Under the pieces are notes generated by a model. It ran no database searches. It was not told the DNA's origin and saw only the letters and a list, made by a program, of their open reading frames with translations. This document shows positions 55,404 to 64,000 of a stretch of 64,000 nucleotides of DNA, piece by piece. The position numbers were made by a program, and so were the translations under genes. The number at the start of each line of letters is the position of its first letter. Positions within the stretch are counted from its first letter, which is position 1. Origin of the DNA: Rhizopus arrhizus. Taxonomy: Eukaryota; Mucoromycota; Mucoromycetes; Mucorales; Rhizopodaceae. The stretch lies in assembly GCA_024220505.1 (NCBI GenBank), contig JAKZZE010000010.1, forward strand, positions 558,001-622,000, read 5' to 3'.

Positions 55404-56481
55404 TATATATGTATATATAGTATGTGGACGGTAAATCTTTCACAGATCCGAACTCAGCATTGCCCGTCTTTAAAGACATTGCTGACTGTATCCGACGTTT
55501 TGAGGATATCCTCTTTGCGTACCGCTTGGATGTACAGGTGCATTGGCAGCGCCTCATCCCTTTCTCACTTACCCATACTCAACGTTCTTGGTATGATGAA
55601 TTACGGGTAAAGAAGAATTTATCTTGGACCATATTCAAGGAACAATTAACCTTGAAATATGGCATCGAATCCACTGAGGCCCAAGCCCACGCCTCAAGAG
55701 AGCTGTTAACCATCAGTATGCAGCCTGATGAGTCTGTGGAAAAATACACTGACCGCTTTTTGAAACTCAAGCGTGAAGCCACTCCCGTAGCTGATGATTT
55801 TTTGGCTATTTTGTTTGTGAACTCCCTCACTAGTAGCCTCCAAAATCATGTCAACATGGCCATCGTCAGTCTTGATCAGGAGGCAAGGAATGACATAAAC
55901 CTCCTTTCTAGTATCGCAAGAAAGTTTCATACGAAACAACAGACCTTGCCCCATATGTCAACTAAAAAATTCAATAACCAACCCTCTCAAGTCAACGGGT
56001 TGAACCCTCCCAGTGGTATTCATAAAAGAAACCACGGTACGGATGGAAGGACTTGTATCATCCATGGAAAGTGCAACCACACAACAGATCGTTGTAAAAA
56101 GGCTCAGGAACTCGGAATTGCTGGCAATATGAACAAAGAGACATCTAGCAAGCGTTGCTTTAAATGCAACGCTCCTTTTACTAGGGAGCATTTAAATGTT
56201 TGCCCTAAAAGGAATCAACCTCTTTCTGCTGGTTCTGCCTCTTCCTCCTCCTCTACTGCACCTACCATAACCAGGGCATTCCGCTCACTTCAGTTGACTG
56301 GCAGTGAAGATAAACCAATGGGTACAAAGGCTTCTAAATATAACCCTGCCAACCAACAAAGCCACGATGAAGAACAGGATCTTGACGATGAAGCCGTCAA
56401 GGACATCCACTACTACTCATCATTATGTAAGTTGCAACCGTTTAATACAAAACTTCACAGTTTTAATAACAAACGTACTGA

Positions 56482-59400
56482 TTCCTTTTTGTACCCATCA
56501 CTATAGAAAATGTCCGTACTTGGGCTTTGGTTGATACTGGGTGTAATACTTCTACGATCTCTCCTGACCTAGCAAAAATTATAAACGTTAGAACTTTTCC
56601 TGTTTCAGGAAAATTACAATTAGCTAGTTTGAATACCTTGGTACCTAGAACTGCTATTACAGATCAAATAAAAGTATTTTATAACGGAATCAATGTCTTA
56701 CATGAATTTGAAATTTTTAAGTTTGATAAGGATATACCTATTTGTATTGGTACAGATCTTATGCCTAAGTTAAACATTAACTTGACAGGTTTAGCTGTTA
56801 CGTGGGATAGTCCTAATATCTCTACAATACCTGATCCAATAGACCCTTCACCTATCAAACCTAATAAGTCACCCGCTGGTACTCACCAACAGCGTGAACA
56901 ACTTATGGACGCATTACAGCCATATTTGAGCGCCAATGCTAAGATCCCTAGCACGTCTGCATGTCCTCTACCTGAAGCGATAGTTCGCTTGGAAACTGAA
57001 CCAGGTAAAACCACTTATAGACGGCAGTATCCTATTGCACTGTCAATCCAGCCTAAAGTACAAGAACAGGTTGACAAATGGTTAGCAGATGGTGTAATTG
57101 AAATAGCCCCTCCTAATACTGCATTTAACTCTCCTTTGTTGACTGTACGTAAGAAGGATGCTAATGGTAATTATAGTGACGATGTACGGGTGTGTATAGA
57201 CCCCAGACATATCAATGCAATACTCATTAAAGATCGTACCGACCGCTTTCAATTACCATTGATAGCTGAGTTGCATCAAAAAATGAGTGCTGCGACACTA
57301 TTTACAGTACTTGACCTCAAACAAGCTTTTCATCGGTTACCTCTAGCTGATGAGCATAGAGCCCTTACAGCTTTTACATTTAACGGTCAACAATATCAAT
57401 TTTGTAGAGCACCATTCGGTTTGACCCCTATACCAAATCACTTTCAACGTGTGCTAACTACCCTCTTACATGACTTGCCATACGTTACATGTTTCATTGA
57501 TGATTTAACTATCGGTACTGGACCCGATATTGAGGAACATATCAAATGCGTAACTACTGTCATCGAACGACTTACATCAGCTAAATTTATTCTTAACGTT
57601 GATAAATGTCACTTTATGCAAACTTCGGTAAACATCCTAGGCTTCACTATTAGTCACAATAGTCTCTCATTGGATAGCAGAAAGGTTGCAAATGCTTTAG
57701 CATGGCCAATACCAAAAACTGGAAAAGATATACAACGCTTTCTAGGCCTCGCTAATTATTTTCGAAGTCATCTCCCAAATTTCTCTACCATGACCGCACC
57801 GTTAGATAAACTACGTAACGAAGGTTCATTGGAACACATTTGGACTGACAAATATCTACAGGCTTTTCGAAATATACAGACAGCCTTATCTAATGCTCCT
57901 GTTCTGTCTATACCTGACATGCGTCATGAATTACAGCTAGCTACAGATGCTAGCAACACAGGAATTGGCGGTGTACTTTATCAAATTATTGACGATAAAA
58001 CTCGCTATATTGGATTCGCAGCAAGAGCACTGTCGAAGTCAGAAATGAACTACTCGACAACTAAACGAGAGCTGTTAGCCATCTGTTATCTTTTTGAAAG
58101 ATTTCACAAGTGGTTGTATGGATCTCAATTCACGCTGTATACTGATCATAAAAGTTTGGTCTATCTTGGCACACAAAACATTCCTAATCCCATGATGCTG
58201 AATTGGTTCGAAACTATTTTCAACTATACATTCAAAGTAATCCATCGTCCAGGAATTGAAAATGTGTTGCCGGATTCACTTTCTCGTCTTTTTTCAGACG
58301 ATACGGAAAAAAGACTGGGGGGAGATAATAATCCTCAGCAACTTTCCATAAAAAATAAAAATACAAAGTCACAGAGCAAACGTACTACAGACAACAGTAC
58401 AAACATAAAACAAAGAGCTGTACAACTAGTAGACTACATGACACCACCAGAAGAGGAACGTCATAACCTATTATTAAAGGCACATCTACTTGGACACTTT
58501 GGGGCTGATGCTATTGTAAAGACAATCCACAATGATAATTTGCACTGGATTAATATTAAAAAAGATGCATTGCAGCTAGTATCCAATTGTCCTGAATGTC
58601 AACAATTTAATATTGGCAAACACGGGTATCACCCTCCCCGTAGTATTCTACCAGATGGTCCTTTTGATCACGTCTGTATTGACCTCGGTACCCTGAACAT
58701 TACATCAACAGAAGGACATAATTTCATTTTAGTCCTAGTTGATCTCTTCACAAGATTTACAATTCTAAGACCATTAATGGATAAAACTGCAGTATCCATA
58801 GCTAATGAACTTAGAGATATCTTTTGCACTTTTGGTTGGCCCAAAAAGCTTAGTTCAGATAACGGTACAGAATTCACTAATGAAATATTTAATTCATTAA
58901 TGGAAACCTGTGGTATTGACCATAGACTTTCACTGCCTTATAACCCATTGGGTAATTCGACTAACGAATCGTTTGTTGGAATAGCCAAACGAGCTCTTGT
59001 TAAAAGATTACAAGGCAAGAAAGACGAGTGGAATCTTTTCCTTCCTAGTATTCAATATGCTATGAATTGCAAATATTCTAGATTACATCATTCCAGACCA
59101 TTTGTGCTTATGTATAATAGACAACCAAATGAATTTCAGGATTATTCCAATGCACAATCCTCAATACCTAACTCTAGTCAGCAGTATGCTAAAGCACTAG
59201 AAAATAAATTAGACAATATGAACAACATAGTAATCCCTGCTATACGTAACCGTATTATGACTACTCAAAGAACTGACAACGAGTATTTTACAAAGAAGCA
59301 CCGCATTGTAAATCAACAATTTCCTACTAATAGCGAAGTTATGATAAAAAATGTGAATAGAAATAGTAAAACTGACCCAAGGTACGAGGGCCCCTTTGTC

Positions 59401-59790
59401 GTACATGGAGTCACAAAAAATGGTAGCTACATTTTGACGGATAAAACAGGTACATTATTATCGCGCGACGTACCTACCTCGCACATCAAACTCATCTCTA
59501 CAGACAACGTTGTTAATAATCGCGCTGACCAACAACAGTACGATGTGCAGGCAATTATCCAACATAAAGGAAATAACACTAGTAATTATAAATACCTAGT
59601 AAGATGGAAAGGTTATCCTCCAGAATATGATACCTGGGAACCTGCCTCAAGTTTTGATGACATGAGTATGATAGAACAGTACTGGGCAAGACGTAACGTC
59701 AATAATAACATTGGCAAACGTAAACGCTCATCTCATACCAATGTTCCAACCAAGACTAATAATTTTAACAAACGAAACAAGACAAAGTAA
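56482..59790 (+). CDS. Chromovirus pol polyprotein, intact
   Basis: One open frame of about 1,100 residues. Order: protease (WALVDTGCNTSTI, DTG at 56533); reverse transcriptase (VRVCIDPRHINAILI, FTVLDLKQAFHRLPL, catalytic CFIDDLTIGT, with Phe where Tyr is usual); RNase H (LATDASNTGIGGVLYQ, LYTDHKSLVYL); integrase with HHCC zinc finger (HLLGHFG...CPECQ) and DDE core (VCIDLGTL, SSDNGTEFTN, NPLGNSTNESF); and a C-terminal chromodomain (YLVRWKGYPPEYDTWEPASS). The chromodomain places it among chromoviruses. The frame is -1 relative to gag and overlaps it (56482-56503), so pol is probably made by frameshifting near CCTTTTTG (56484-56491) and not from its own ATG. No stops interrupt it. Confidence 0.95.
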   Translation, partial: FLFVPITIENVRTWALVDTGCNTSTISPDLAKIINVRTFPVSGKLQLASLNTLVPRTAITDQIKVFYNGINVLHEFEIFKFDKDIPICIGTDLMPKLNINLTGLAVTWDSPNISTIPDPIDPSPIKPNKSPAGTHQQREQLMDALQPYLSANAKIPSTSACPLPEAIVRLETEPGKTTYRRQYPIALSIQPKVQEQVDKWLADGVIEIAPPNTAFNSPLLTVRKKDANGNYSDDVRVCIDPRHINAILIKDRTDRFQLPLIAELHQKMSAATLFTVLDLKQAFHRLPLADEHRALTAFTFNGQQYQFCRAPFGLTPIPNHFQRVLTTLLHDLPYVTCFIDDLTIGTGPDIEEHIKCVTTVIERLTSAKFILNVDKCHFMQTSVNILGFTISHNSLSLDSRKVANALAWPIPKTGKDIQRFLGLANYFRSHLPNFSTMTAPLDKLRNEGSLEHIWTDKYLQAFRNIQTALSNAPVLSIPDMRHELQLATDASNTGIGGVLYQIIDDKTRYIGFAARALSKSEMNYSTTKRELLAICYLFERFHKWLYGSQFTLYTDHKSLVYLGTQNIPNPMMLNWFETIFNYTFKVIHRPGIENVLPDSLSRLFSDDTEKRLGGDNNPQQLSIKNKNTKSQSKRTTDNSTNIKQRAVQLVDYMTPPEEERHNLLLKAHLLGHFGADAIVKTIHNDNLHWINIKKDALQLVSNCPECQQFNIGKHGYHPPRSILPDGPFDHVCIDLGTLNITSTEGHNFILVLVDLFTRFTILRPLMDKTAVSIANELRDIFCTFGWPKKLSSDNGTEFTNEIFNSLMETCGIDHRLSLPYNPLGNSTNESFVGIAKRALVKRLQGKKDEWNLFLPSIQYAMNCKYSRLHHSRPFVLMYNRQPNEFQDYSNAQSSIPNSSQQYAKALENKLDNMNNIVIPAIRNRIMTTQRTDNEYFTKKHRIVNQQFPTNSEVMIKNVNRNSKTDPRYEGPFVVHGVTKNGSYILTDKTGTLLSRDVPTSHIKLISTDNVVNNRADQQQYDVQAIIQHKGNNTSNYKYLVRWKGYPPEYDTWEPASSFDDMSMIEQYWARRNVNNNIGKRKRSSHTNVPTKTNNFNKRNKTK

Positions 59791-59996
59791 CGAACTGAAT
59801 ATGATCTTTTCCCATTACTTTTTTCCTCAACAGGTTTTTTGGGTTTTTATCGATTATATACCAGAAGAGCATACTCTCTCTTTCCTCTACACTTACGTCT
59901 TTAATATAAACAGCCTACGCAATCATATTGGATATGATCTCTGTACTCTTCGTTATTCATGATGCTCATCGGTTGTTCCAACCTGGAAGGGGGCAA

Positions 59997-60411
59997 TGAT
60001 GTATCCATCATTCATAACTCGATATGAAAACAGTATTAATAAGCTACATGTAAAATATATCCAATAGATAGGCTACAGGTTAATTCGGATAATCTTCATT
60101 AAGGATAAGATGCTGCGTAATTGCACGGTTAAATTATATTAAATCCAGGAACTAAATCACAGTCAATCGCAGTCAATCATATACGAGTATTCTATGGATA
60201 AATGCTTATGATGACAAAGATAACAATGGAAGAACACGTAACCATTATCTATTTGTCATCAGTTATATCATACTCATTAATTATTAATCCATGACATGAA
60301 ATATTATCCGTGTATGAAAAGTATAAATAGAGTATCATTTTCTTATTAAATAAAACAATCTCTTTATCGAGTCTCGTCCTCTCTTGTTCCTTTCTATTCT
60401 TGGATAAATCA
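59997..60411 (+). repeat. 3' LTR of the chromovirus
   Basis: 415 bp, appears identical to 52242-52656, preceded by the polypurine tract and followed by AACTC. Confidence 0.95.
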
Positions 60412-61153
60412 AACTCGCCTTTCTGTTAGCCATGGTTTGTTTCCTCCGGCCTTCTGACTTGCATCGGATTTCTTTGGATTCTGCTCTGGTTGACTCTGTT
60501 TGTGGTACCCTGACATTTACTGTGGTGGCACCGAAAGAACGACGCAAGTCTAGACGCATATTGAATCCGTTCACCATCTACCCGCTCGCCAACTCAGCGC
60601 TCTGTCCGGTTTACACCTTCACTTGTGTTCGAGATCATCGTCTACTCCACTCCCGCCGCCCTCAAAATGTACTCTTTGTAAATGCCAAGCAACCACGCAA
60701 GCAGGTGACCATCTCAACTATTGGTACATGGCTCCGTAACCTAATAAAAATGTCAACACAAGAACCTGGTGTGTGGTATTTACACATGTAATAAAGTAAT
60801 AATGTAAATTACTACGAACAATGATCATCCAAATTAGGAATATCGGGCATTGTATTATGCCACGTCATATGAAATTATATTCCGATCCACTCCAGAATAT
60901 TCTAACAAGTTCCTGGATCAGGATTAATAATTACTCATGGTTCTTTCGCCTAACGAATTCACCGGGACGTTGCCCCCAGACGACGTACCCCTAACAACTC
61001 TAACAACCACTTCTGCTTCCTCAACAGCAGAAAACGACACTTCGAACGATCCTCATTTAACCCAAGCATCGATCTTGTCACCCAACTCCACTTCGTATCT
61101 CTCAATTGCGAACAAAAATTTGCCATCTACTCAGAACAATCGTCAACAATCTT

Positions 61154-63398
61154 GGCTAAAGCAAAAGATAGGTCCCGGAGATCGCTGGCCTCAATTAAGC
61201 TCCGATCTGCATGAAACTCCGAATATGCATTCTTGTACCTCGTATCATCTTTGATGCCAAATTTGGTAAGATTTCAATCAGCGCATCTGGTTCTATTGGC
61301 CATTGAATTTGCCTAGTCTACCACTTAGTAAAATGAAATTGGGTGACCAAGATTTCAGAATTGGTCCAGCAGTTGCGGATGAGAAATTTATAGGAGTAGA
61401 TATAATAAGCTTTATTAAAGTCTGTAACAGTAATTAAACTTTATTAAATGAATAAAACTGCACTGGCTATGCACGATGAACTCTACGAGACCTTCTGTGT
61501 TGTCTAGTAGTAGGTGTTTCCAGACTAGAGCGACCAGCTAAATCGGTCATTGCATCCATTATCGGAGCTGTGGGATCAATCATTCCAGGAGTTACTGCTG
61601 TAGAGCGAGTAGGTGGCATCCAGTCCTCGTCATCTGTACTATCCTCGCTTGAAGAAGCATCAGAATGATAGTCGTGCTCGAACTGGAATGGCTCATGCCG
61701 GTCTTCTTGACTATCATCGATCTCAGCACCAACGTTTCCATCTGCAGCACGAGTAATCCATTCATATGAGTCAATATTATCTTCTGTTACCCCTTCACTA
61801 ACTGTTCGCTGAAATGATACCTCTTGCAAGCATCGTTCCATCCCGCGGATAAGTCCATTGTCCCGATTTTCATACCTCCATAAGTACTCTAATAAACGTG
61901 CTGGGCAATGCTTTGCGGTGCGATAACGAGGGTGAACCAAAGATTTGACATCTCGCCATAGACCTTCTATCGTGTTTGTATTTATCATGCCCTCTGTATG
62001 GTTACCCTCTACATTATCCCGAGTAGCAAAGCCATGGGAATGGTTAACAACCTCATGCCGACGGAAAAAAAACTCACTAGAGCTATAGTTTGCTGGAGCG
62101 AATATATGGTTCTGCAATCTTACATCATTAGGATGAAGTGAGGAATAGGCCCTCCATCCATCGCTACGGATGACTGCTCCTTCCTTGCAAAACTGGTAAA
62201 GGATAGGCAACAATGTAGCAGCAGTCCTATTCGGAACGGTACAGAGCATACGGCGTCCAGCAGAGAACTTCTGTCTCGTCTCTTGAACACCAGTTGTAGG
62301 ATCGGTATAGCTGTACGTAATACCAGTACGAAGGGCTTCTACCATTCCAAAAACCCAAACTCCATCTCTGCGTGATCCACGATTGTATTTACGCTTGCCA
62401 AATTTGGACTCGTCAATTTGAATATGATCGCAGAGTTCGTTGTCACCGAGCTTGTAGTCACCAAAATACCTGATAAAATCGTTGTGCATAAGCATCTGAC
62501 AATCAACAGCAAGCTGACTAACAGTATGACCACTAATGCGAACCGTTCTGATGATAGTGGCAATTGATGCCTTACGAAAATACTCCGAAAGTACTATGTA
62601 CACCTTGTTGATGTCCGACTTCTTATTAAAAAATACAGATCCCTTCGTAATGGATTCTTGTCGATCATTATGAATCCCAATTGATGAAGGAGTGCGACAA
62701 CGATAGTAGAACTGAGATTTGCTACGTCTGTACCTAAGGACCATCTCATTCGTGCATCCATTGAAGTTGCAAATGCGGTTTTCCCTGTAGAACGCACCAA
62801 TAGATTCCCTCAGGTGACTGTAATTCCATCAGTAAACATGCCCTACTTTCCTTTTATATCACTTACGTCCATGTAGTTTCTTCTGACACAATGATTCTTG
62901 CTTCGCTCACTCTGTCACCATCCGAAGGAGTACGAGACCCATAAGGAGCAGACAATTGGCCAGAAGTACGGCCACCACGACGTGATAAGGATACAACAGA
63001 GCTTGAGACGGACATAGACGAAAATAAGTAAAATACAGAGAAAATACAAAAATGCAAAGGGGTATTTATATTCTTCCTACAAAAAATGACGCAACATAAG
63101 TATCCAATCATATTGGTGATTATCTATCCCGAGTCAGAGTCCAGGGTCAACAAAAAAAGCGCAAAATACCACAAAAGGAAAGAAAAAAAAATTATTCTAA
63201 AAAGTCCACTGACGCTGACTTATCTAAGCGGTAGACTAGGCAAATTCAATGGCCAATAAAACCAGATGCGCTGATTGAAATCTTACCAAATTTGGCATCA
63301 AAGATGATACGAGGTACAACAATGCATATTCGGAGTTTCATGCAGATCGGAGCTTAATTGAGGCCAGCGATCTCCGGGACCTATCTTTTGCCCTTGCC
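61154..63398. mobile_element. Merlin DNA transposon 2, 2245 bp, long inverted repeats
   Basis: Inverted repeats of 175 bp (61154-61328 and 63224-63398) are almost identical, with the tips GGCTAAAGCAAAAGATAGG and GGCAAGGGCAAAAGATAGG. The left tip GGCTAAA is shared with Merlin 1, but the arms are far longer and otherwise unlike. The flanks AACAATC and AGCAGTC may be a decayed target duplication. The transposase is intact. Confidence 0.88.
61467..63015 (-). CDS. Merlin transposase (IS1595-type DDE), 499 aa, intact
   Basis: Two exons (62867-63015 and 61467-62817, 49-nt intron, in phase). The N-terminal Ser-rich lead is followed by a likely zinc ribbon (ICNFNGCTNEM...FYYRCR), a helix-turn-helix (ISGHTVSQLAVDCQML) and the catalytic core: IQIDESKFGKRKYNRGSRRD (first Asp), VIRSDGWRAYSSL (second Asp), HTEGMINTNTIEGLWRDVK (Glu). 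The C-tail is acidic (DDSQEDRHEPF, DASSSEDSTDDEDW) and ends in a basic RQHRRSRRVHRA. It shares the IDESKFGKRKYN block with Merlin 1 but differs elsewhere, so two subfamilies coexist. Confidence 0.92.
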
Positions 63399-63566
63399 AC
63401 AGCAGTCTTTTGTTAATTGTATATCACCCGATCCAGCTTTACGCACATTTCAGCGCGGATCTGTGTCTTCTACTATTTGTTGTATAATGGTTAAGGTAAT
63501 AAAGTAAAAAGTGGAAACAAAAATAAAGAAACAGTTTGTAATATATGTCCGACCATATTTTACATA

Positions 63567-64000
63567 CAGTGGGTCAAAAAACTGCACCAACCTAACCTAA
63601 TTTTTCGGAAATAAGAGCACAGGTCCGTCAGTTTTATAGCAAACATTATGAAACTTGAACCAAACAAAGTTAATATTATTATGATTTATTGACAAAACTT
63701 TCAAAGTCAGAAGCTGAGTATAAACTTAAAGCGCGTTCAGAAAAAAGCGGAGGTCGGTTGGTGCAGTTTTTTGACTTTCTTAAAATCGAGTGGATCCACC
63801 CTTTTCTGCTAATACTGCTTGTATTCTGGCGGGCAAATTGTCTATATATTTGATGCATTGTTTCTTAGTAAACGAATTCCATTCATTTTCGACTCTTTCC
63901 CACAGCTCATAGATGCTGGTCGCCCTATTATCATACATGCTCAGCTTTAACTTCAAATGATGCCATACCTCTTCAATAGGATTAAAATCTGGACTTTGTG
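63567..64000. mobile_element. Tc1/mariner element, left part (cut by window)
   Basis: TA (63565-63566) then CAGTGGGTCAAAAAACTGCACC; the inverted motif GGTTGGTGCAGTTTTTTGAC recurs at 63755-63775, so this arm also has inner and outer tip copies. The transposase begins just inside. The other end is beyond the window. Confidence 0.85.
63780..64000 (-). CDS. Tc1 transposase C-terminus (partial)
   Basis: Minus-strand frame open to the window end: SPDFNPIEEVWHHLKLKLSM (with catalytic Glu), then NRATSIYELWERVENEWNSF, and the end LPARIQAVLAEKGGSTRF with stop at 63780-63782. It is related to the intact transposase at 48502 (same C-terminal layout, ending GGHTRY there) but a separate family by its inverted repeats. 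Confidence 0.9.
   Translation of the reverse strand, partial: QSPDFNPIEEVWHHLKLKLSMYDNRATSIYELWERVENEWNSFTKKQCIKYIDNLPARIQAVLAEKGGSTRF

Larger units (their letters stand above)
53241..55449. mobile_element. Merlin (IS1595/IS1016-like) DNA transposon 1, 2209 bp
   Basis: Flanked by an exact 9-bp duplication GAACTCAGC (53232-53240; 55450-55458), the length typical of Merlin. Terminal inverted repeats are short: GGCTAAATGAAAGATTTACC on the left against GGATCTGTGAAAGATTTACC on the right, then shared GTCCACAT. It carries a minus-strand DDE transposase (53468-54794). The right 650 bp holds a tRNA-like sequence and a perfect palindrome. It sits in the gag gene of the chromovirus and is the youngest insertion of this nest. 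Confidence 0.93.
52708..56506 (+). pseudogene. Chromovirus gag, interrupted by a Merlin element
   Basis: Parts 52708-53240 and 55459-56506 join in phase (527 residues) if the Merlin element and one copy of its target duplication are removed. The first ATG after the LTR is at 52708 (MSINSNLLAYNEET). The N-part is acidic and Ser-rich with a predicted coiled coil (TVQTLTKQVEQIAAAI). The C-part holds the capsid (RSWYDELRV, WTIFKEQLTLKYG, DESVEKYTDRFLKLKR) and Cys/His knuckles (CIIHGKCNHTTDRC; CFKCNAPFTREHLNVC). As it stands the first part stops at TGA 53248-53250 inside the insertion, so this copy cannot make full Gag. Confidence 0.88.
52242..60411 (+). mobile_element. Full-length Ty3/gypsy chromovirus, 8.17 kb with nested Merlin
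   Basis: 5' LTR 52242-52656 and 3' LTR 59997-60411 are both 415 bp, begin TGATG and end ATCA, and look identical by eye. The 5-bp target duplication AACTC lies at 52237-52241 and 60412-60416. A polypurine tract (GGAAGGGGGCAA) ends at 59996. Without the Merlin insertion the element is about 5.95 kb. After the 5' LTR comes TTTTTTTTGACGAATTC, with no usual tRNA-matching TGG primer site. Gag and pol are both long open frames. Identical LTRs and an exact duplication mean a recent insertion. Confidence 0.96.
51965..60791 (+). pseudogene. Tyrosine recombinase gene fragment split by the chromovirus
   Basis: The left part (51965-52241) gives LRSDPLTLELIQSIAASAPP and a short Ser/Thr-rich stretch to LQQKL; the right part (60417-60791) gives AFLLAMVCFLRPSDLHRISL, then TFTVVAPKERRKSRRI and a tail RKQVTISTIGTWLRNLI. 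FLRPSDLHRI fits the first catalytic Arg region of tyrosine recombinases as found in DIRS/Ngaro or Crypton elements. Removing the chromovirus and one AACTC copy restores the frame exactly (LQQKL-AFLLAM). The H-x-x-R and nucleophile Tyr segments are not seen: the frame stops at 60791, so the gene was probably already truncated. Confidence 0.6.
60937..63510 (+). pseudogene. Unknown ORF split by the second Merlin element
   Basis: The left part (60937-61153) starts MVLSPNEFTGTLPPDDVPLT and is Ser/Thr-rich up to NNRQQS. The right part after the Merlin (63399 on) reads QQSFVNCISPDPALRTFQRG, then a short tail and stop near 63510. QQS on both sides suggests a decayed target duplication joined the two. 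It may belong to the tyrosine-recombinase element; no domain is recognised. Confidence 0.35.

Overview
This is eukaryotic nuclear DNA from an AT-rich fungus, most likely an early-diverging one of the Mucorales type (Rhizopus/Mucor-like). The genes are fungal housekeeping genes cut by many short GT-AG introns, mostly about 45-70 nt. Several leaders carry long T-tracts, and the gaps are filled with Tc1/mariner, Merlin, chromovirus, LINE and tyrosine-recombinase elements. The genus is inference.

Gene islands: 1-5057 holds the 3' end of an aldehyde dehydrogenase, XRN1 and mitochondrial ribosomal protein uL29m. 10103-19856 holds a small ORF, a RhoGAP protein, a hexose transporter, MMS19 (minus strand) and a Urc4/DUF1688 uracil-catabolism gene. 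27264-30132 holds a PRELI/UPS protein, then PNO1 and a FAF1-like gene (DUF4602), two small-subunit biogenesis genes placed tail to tail. 37322-41511 holds a G-protein alpha subunit with a 6-nt micro-exon and a Pmt2-type protein O-mannosyltransferase.

Decayed zones: 6177-9921 is a cassette with 131-bp inverted repeats. Nested in it is a second cassette (7011-8625), flanked by TA, whose only gene carries a D...E-x-K motif like PD-(D/E)XK nucleases instead of a visible DDE transposase. 19.9-26.9 kb holds a broken bZIP-like gene, a broken multi-exon gene of a Mucorales-type family, and LINE and transposase scraps. 30.2-37.3 kb is a gene desert with a broken secreted-protein gene and a Ty3/gypsy relic.

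Transposon nest, 42.7-64 kb: five Tc1/mariner copies (one with an intact 343-aa transposase inside another), a gag-like ORF split by insertions, a solo LTR with an exact target duplication, and a tyrosine-recombinase gene split by a full-length chromovirus (52242-60411). The chromovirus LTRs are both 415 bp and look identical, with target duplication AACTC. Its gag gene is split by a Merlin element (53241-55449) with an exact 9-bp duplication. Removing each insertion together with one duplication copy restores the interrupted reading frame, so the order is recombinase gene, then chromovirus, then Merlin. A second Merlin (61154-63398) with an intact 499-aa transposase and 175-bp inverted repeats follows, and the window ends inside another Tc1 copy.
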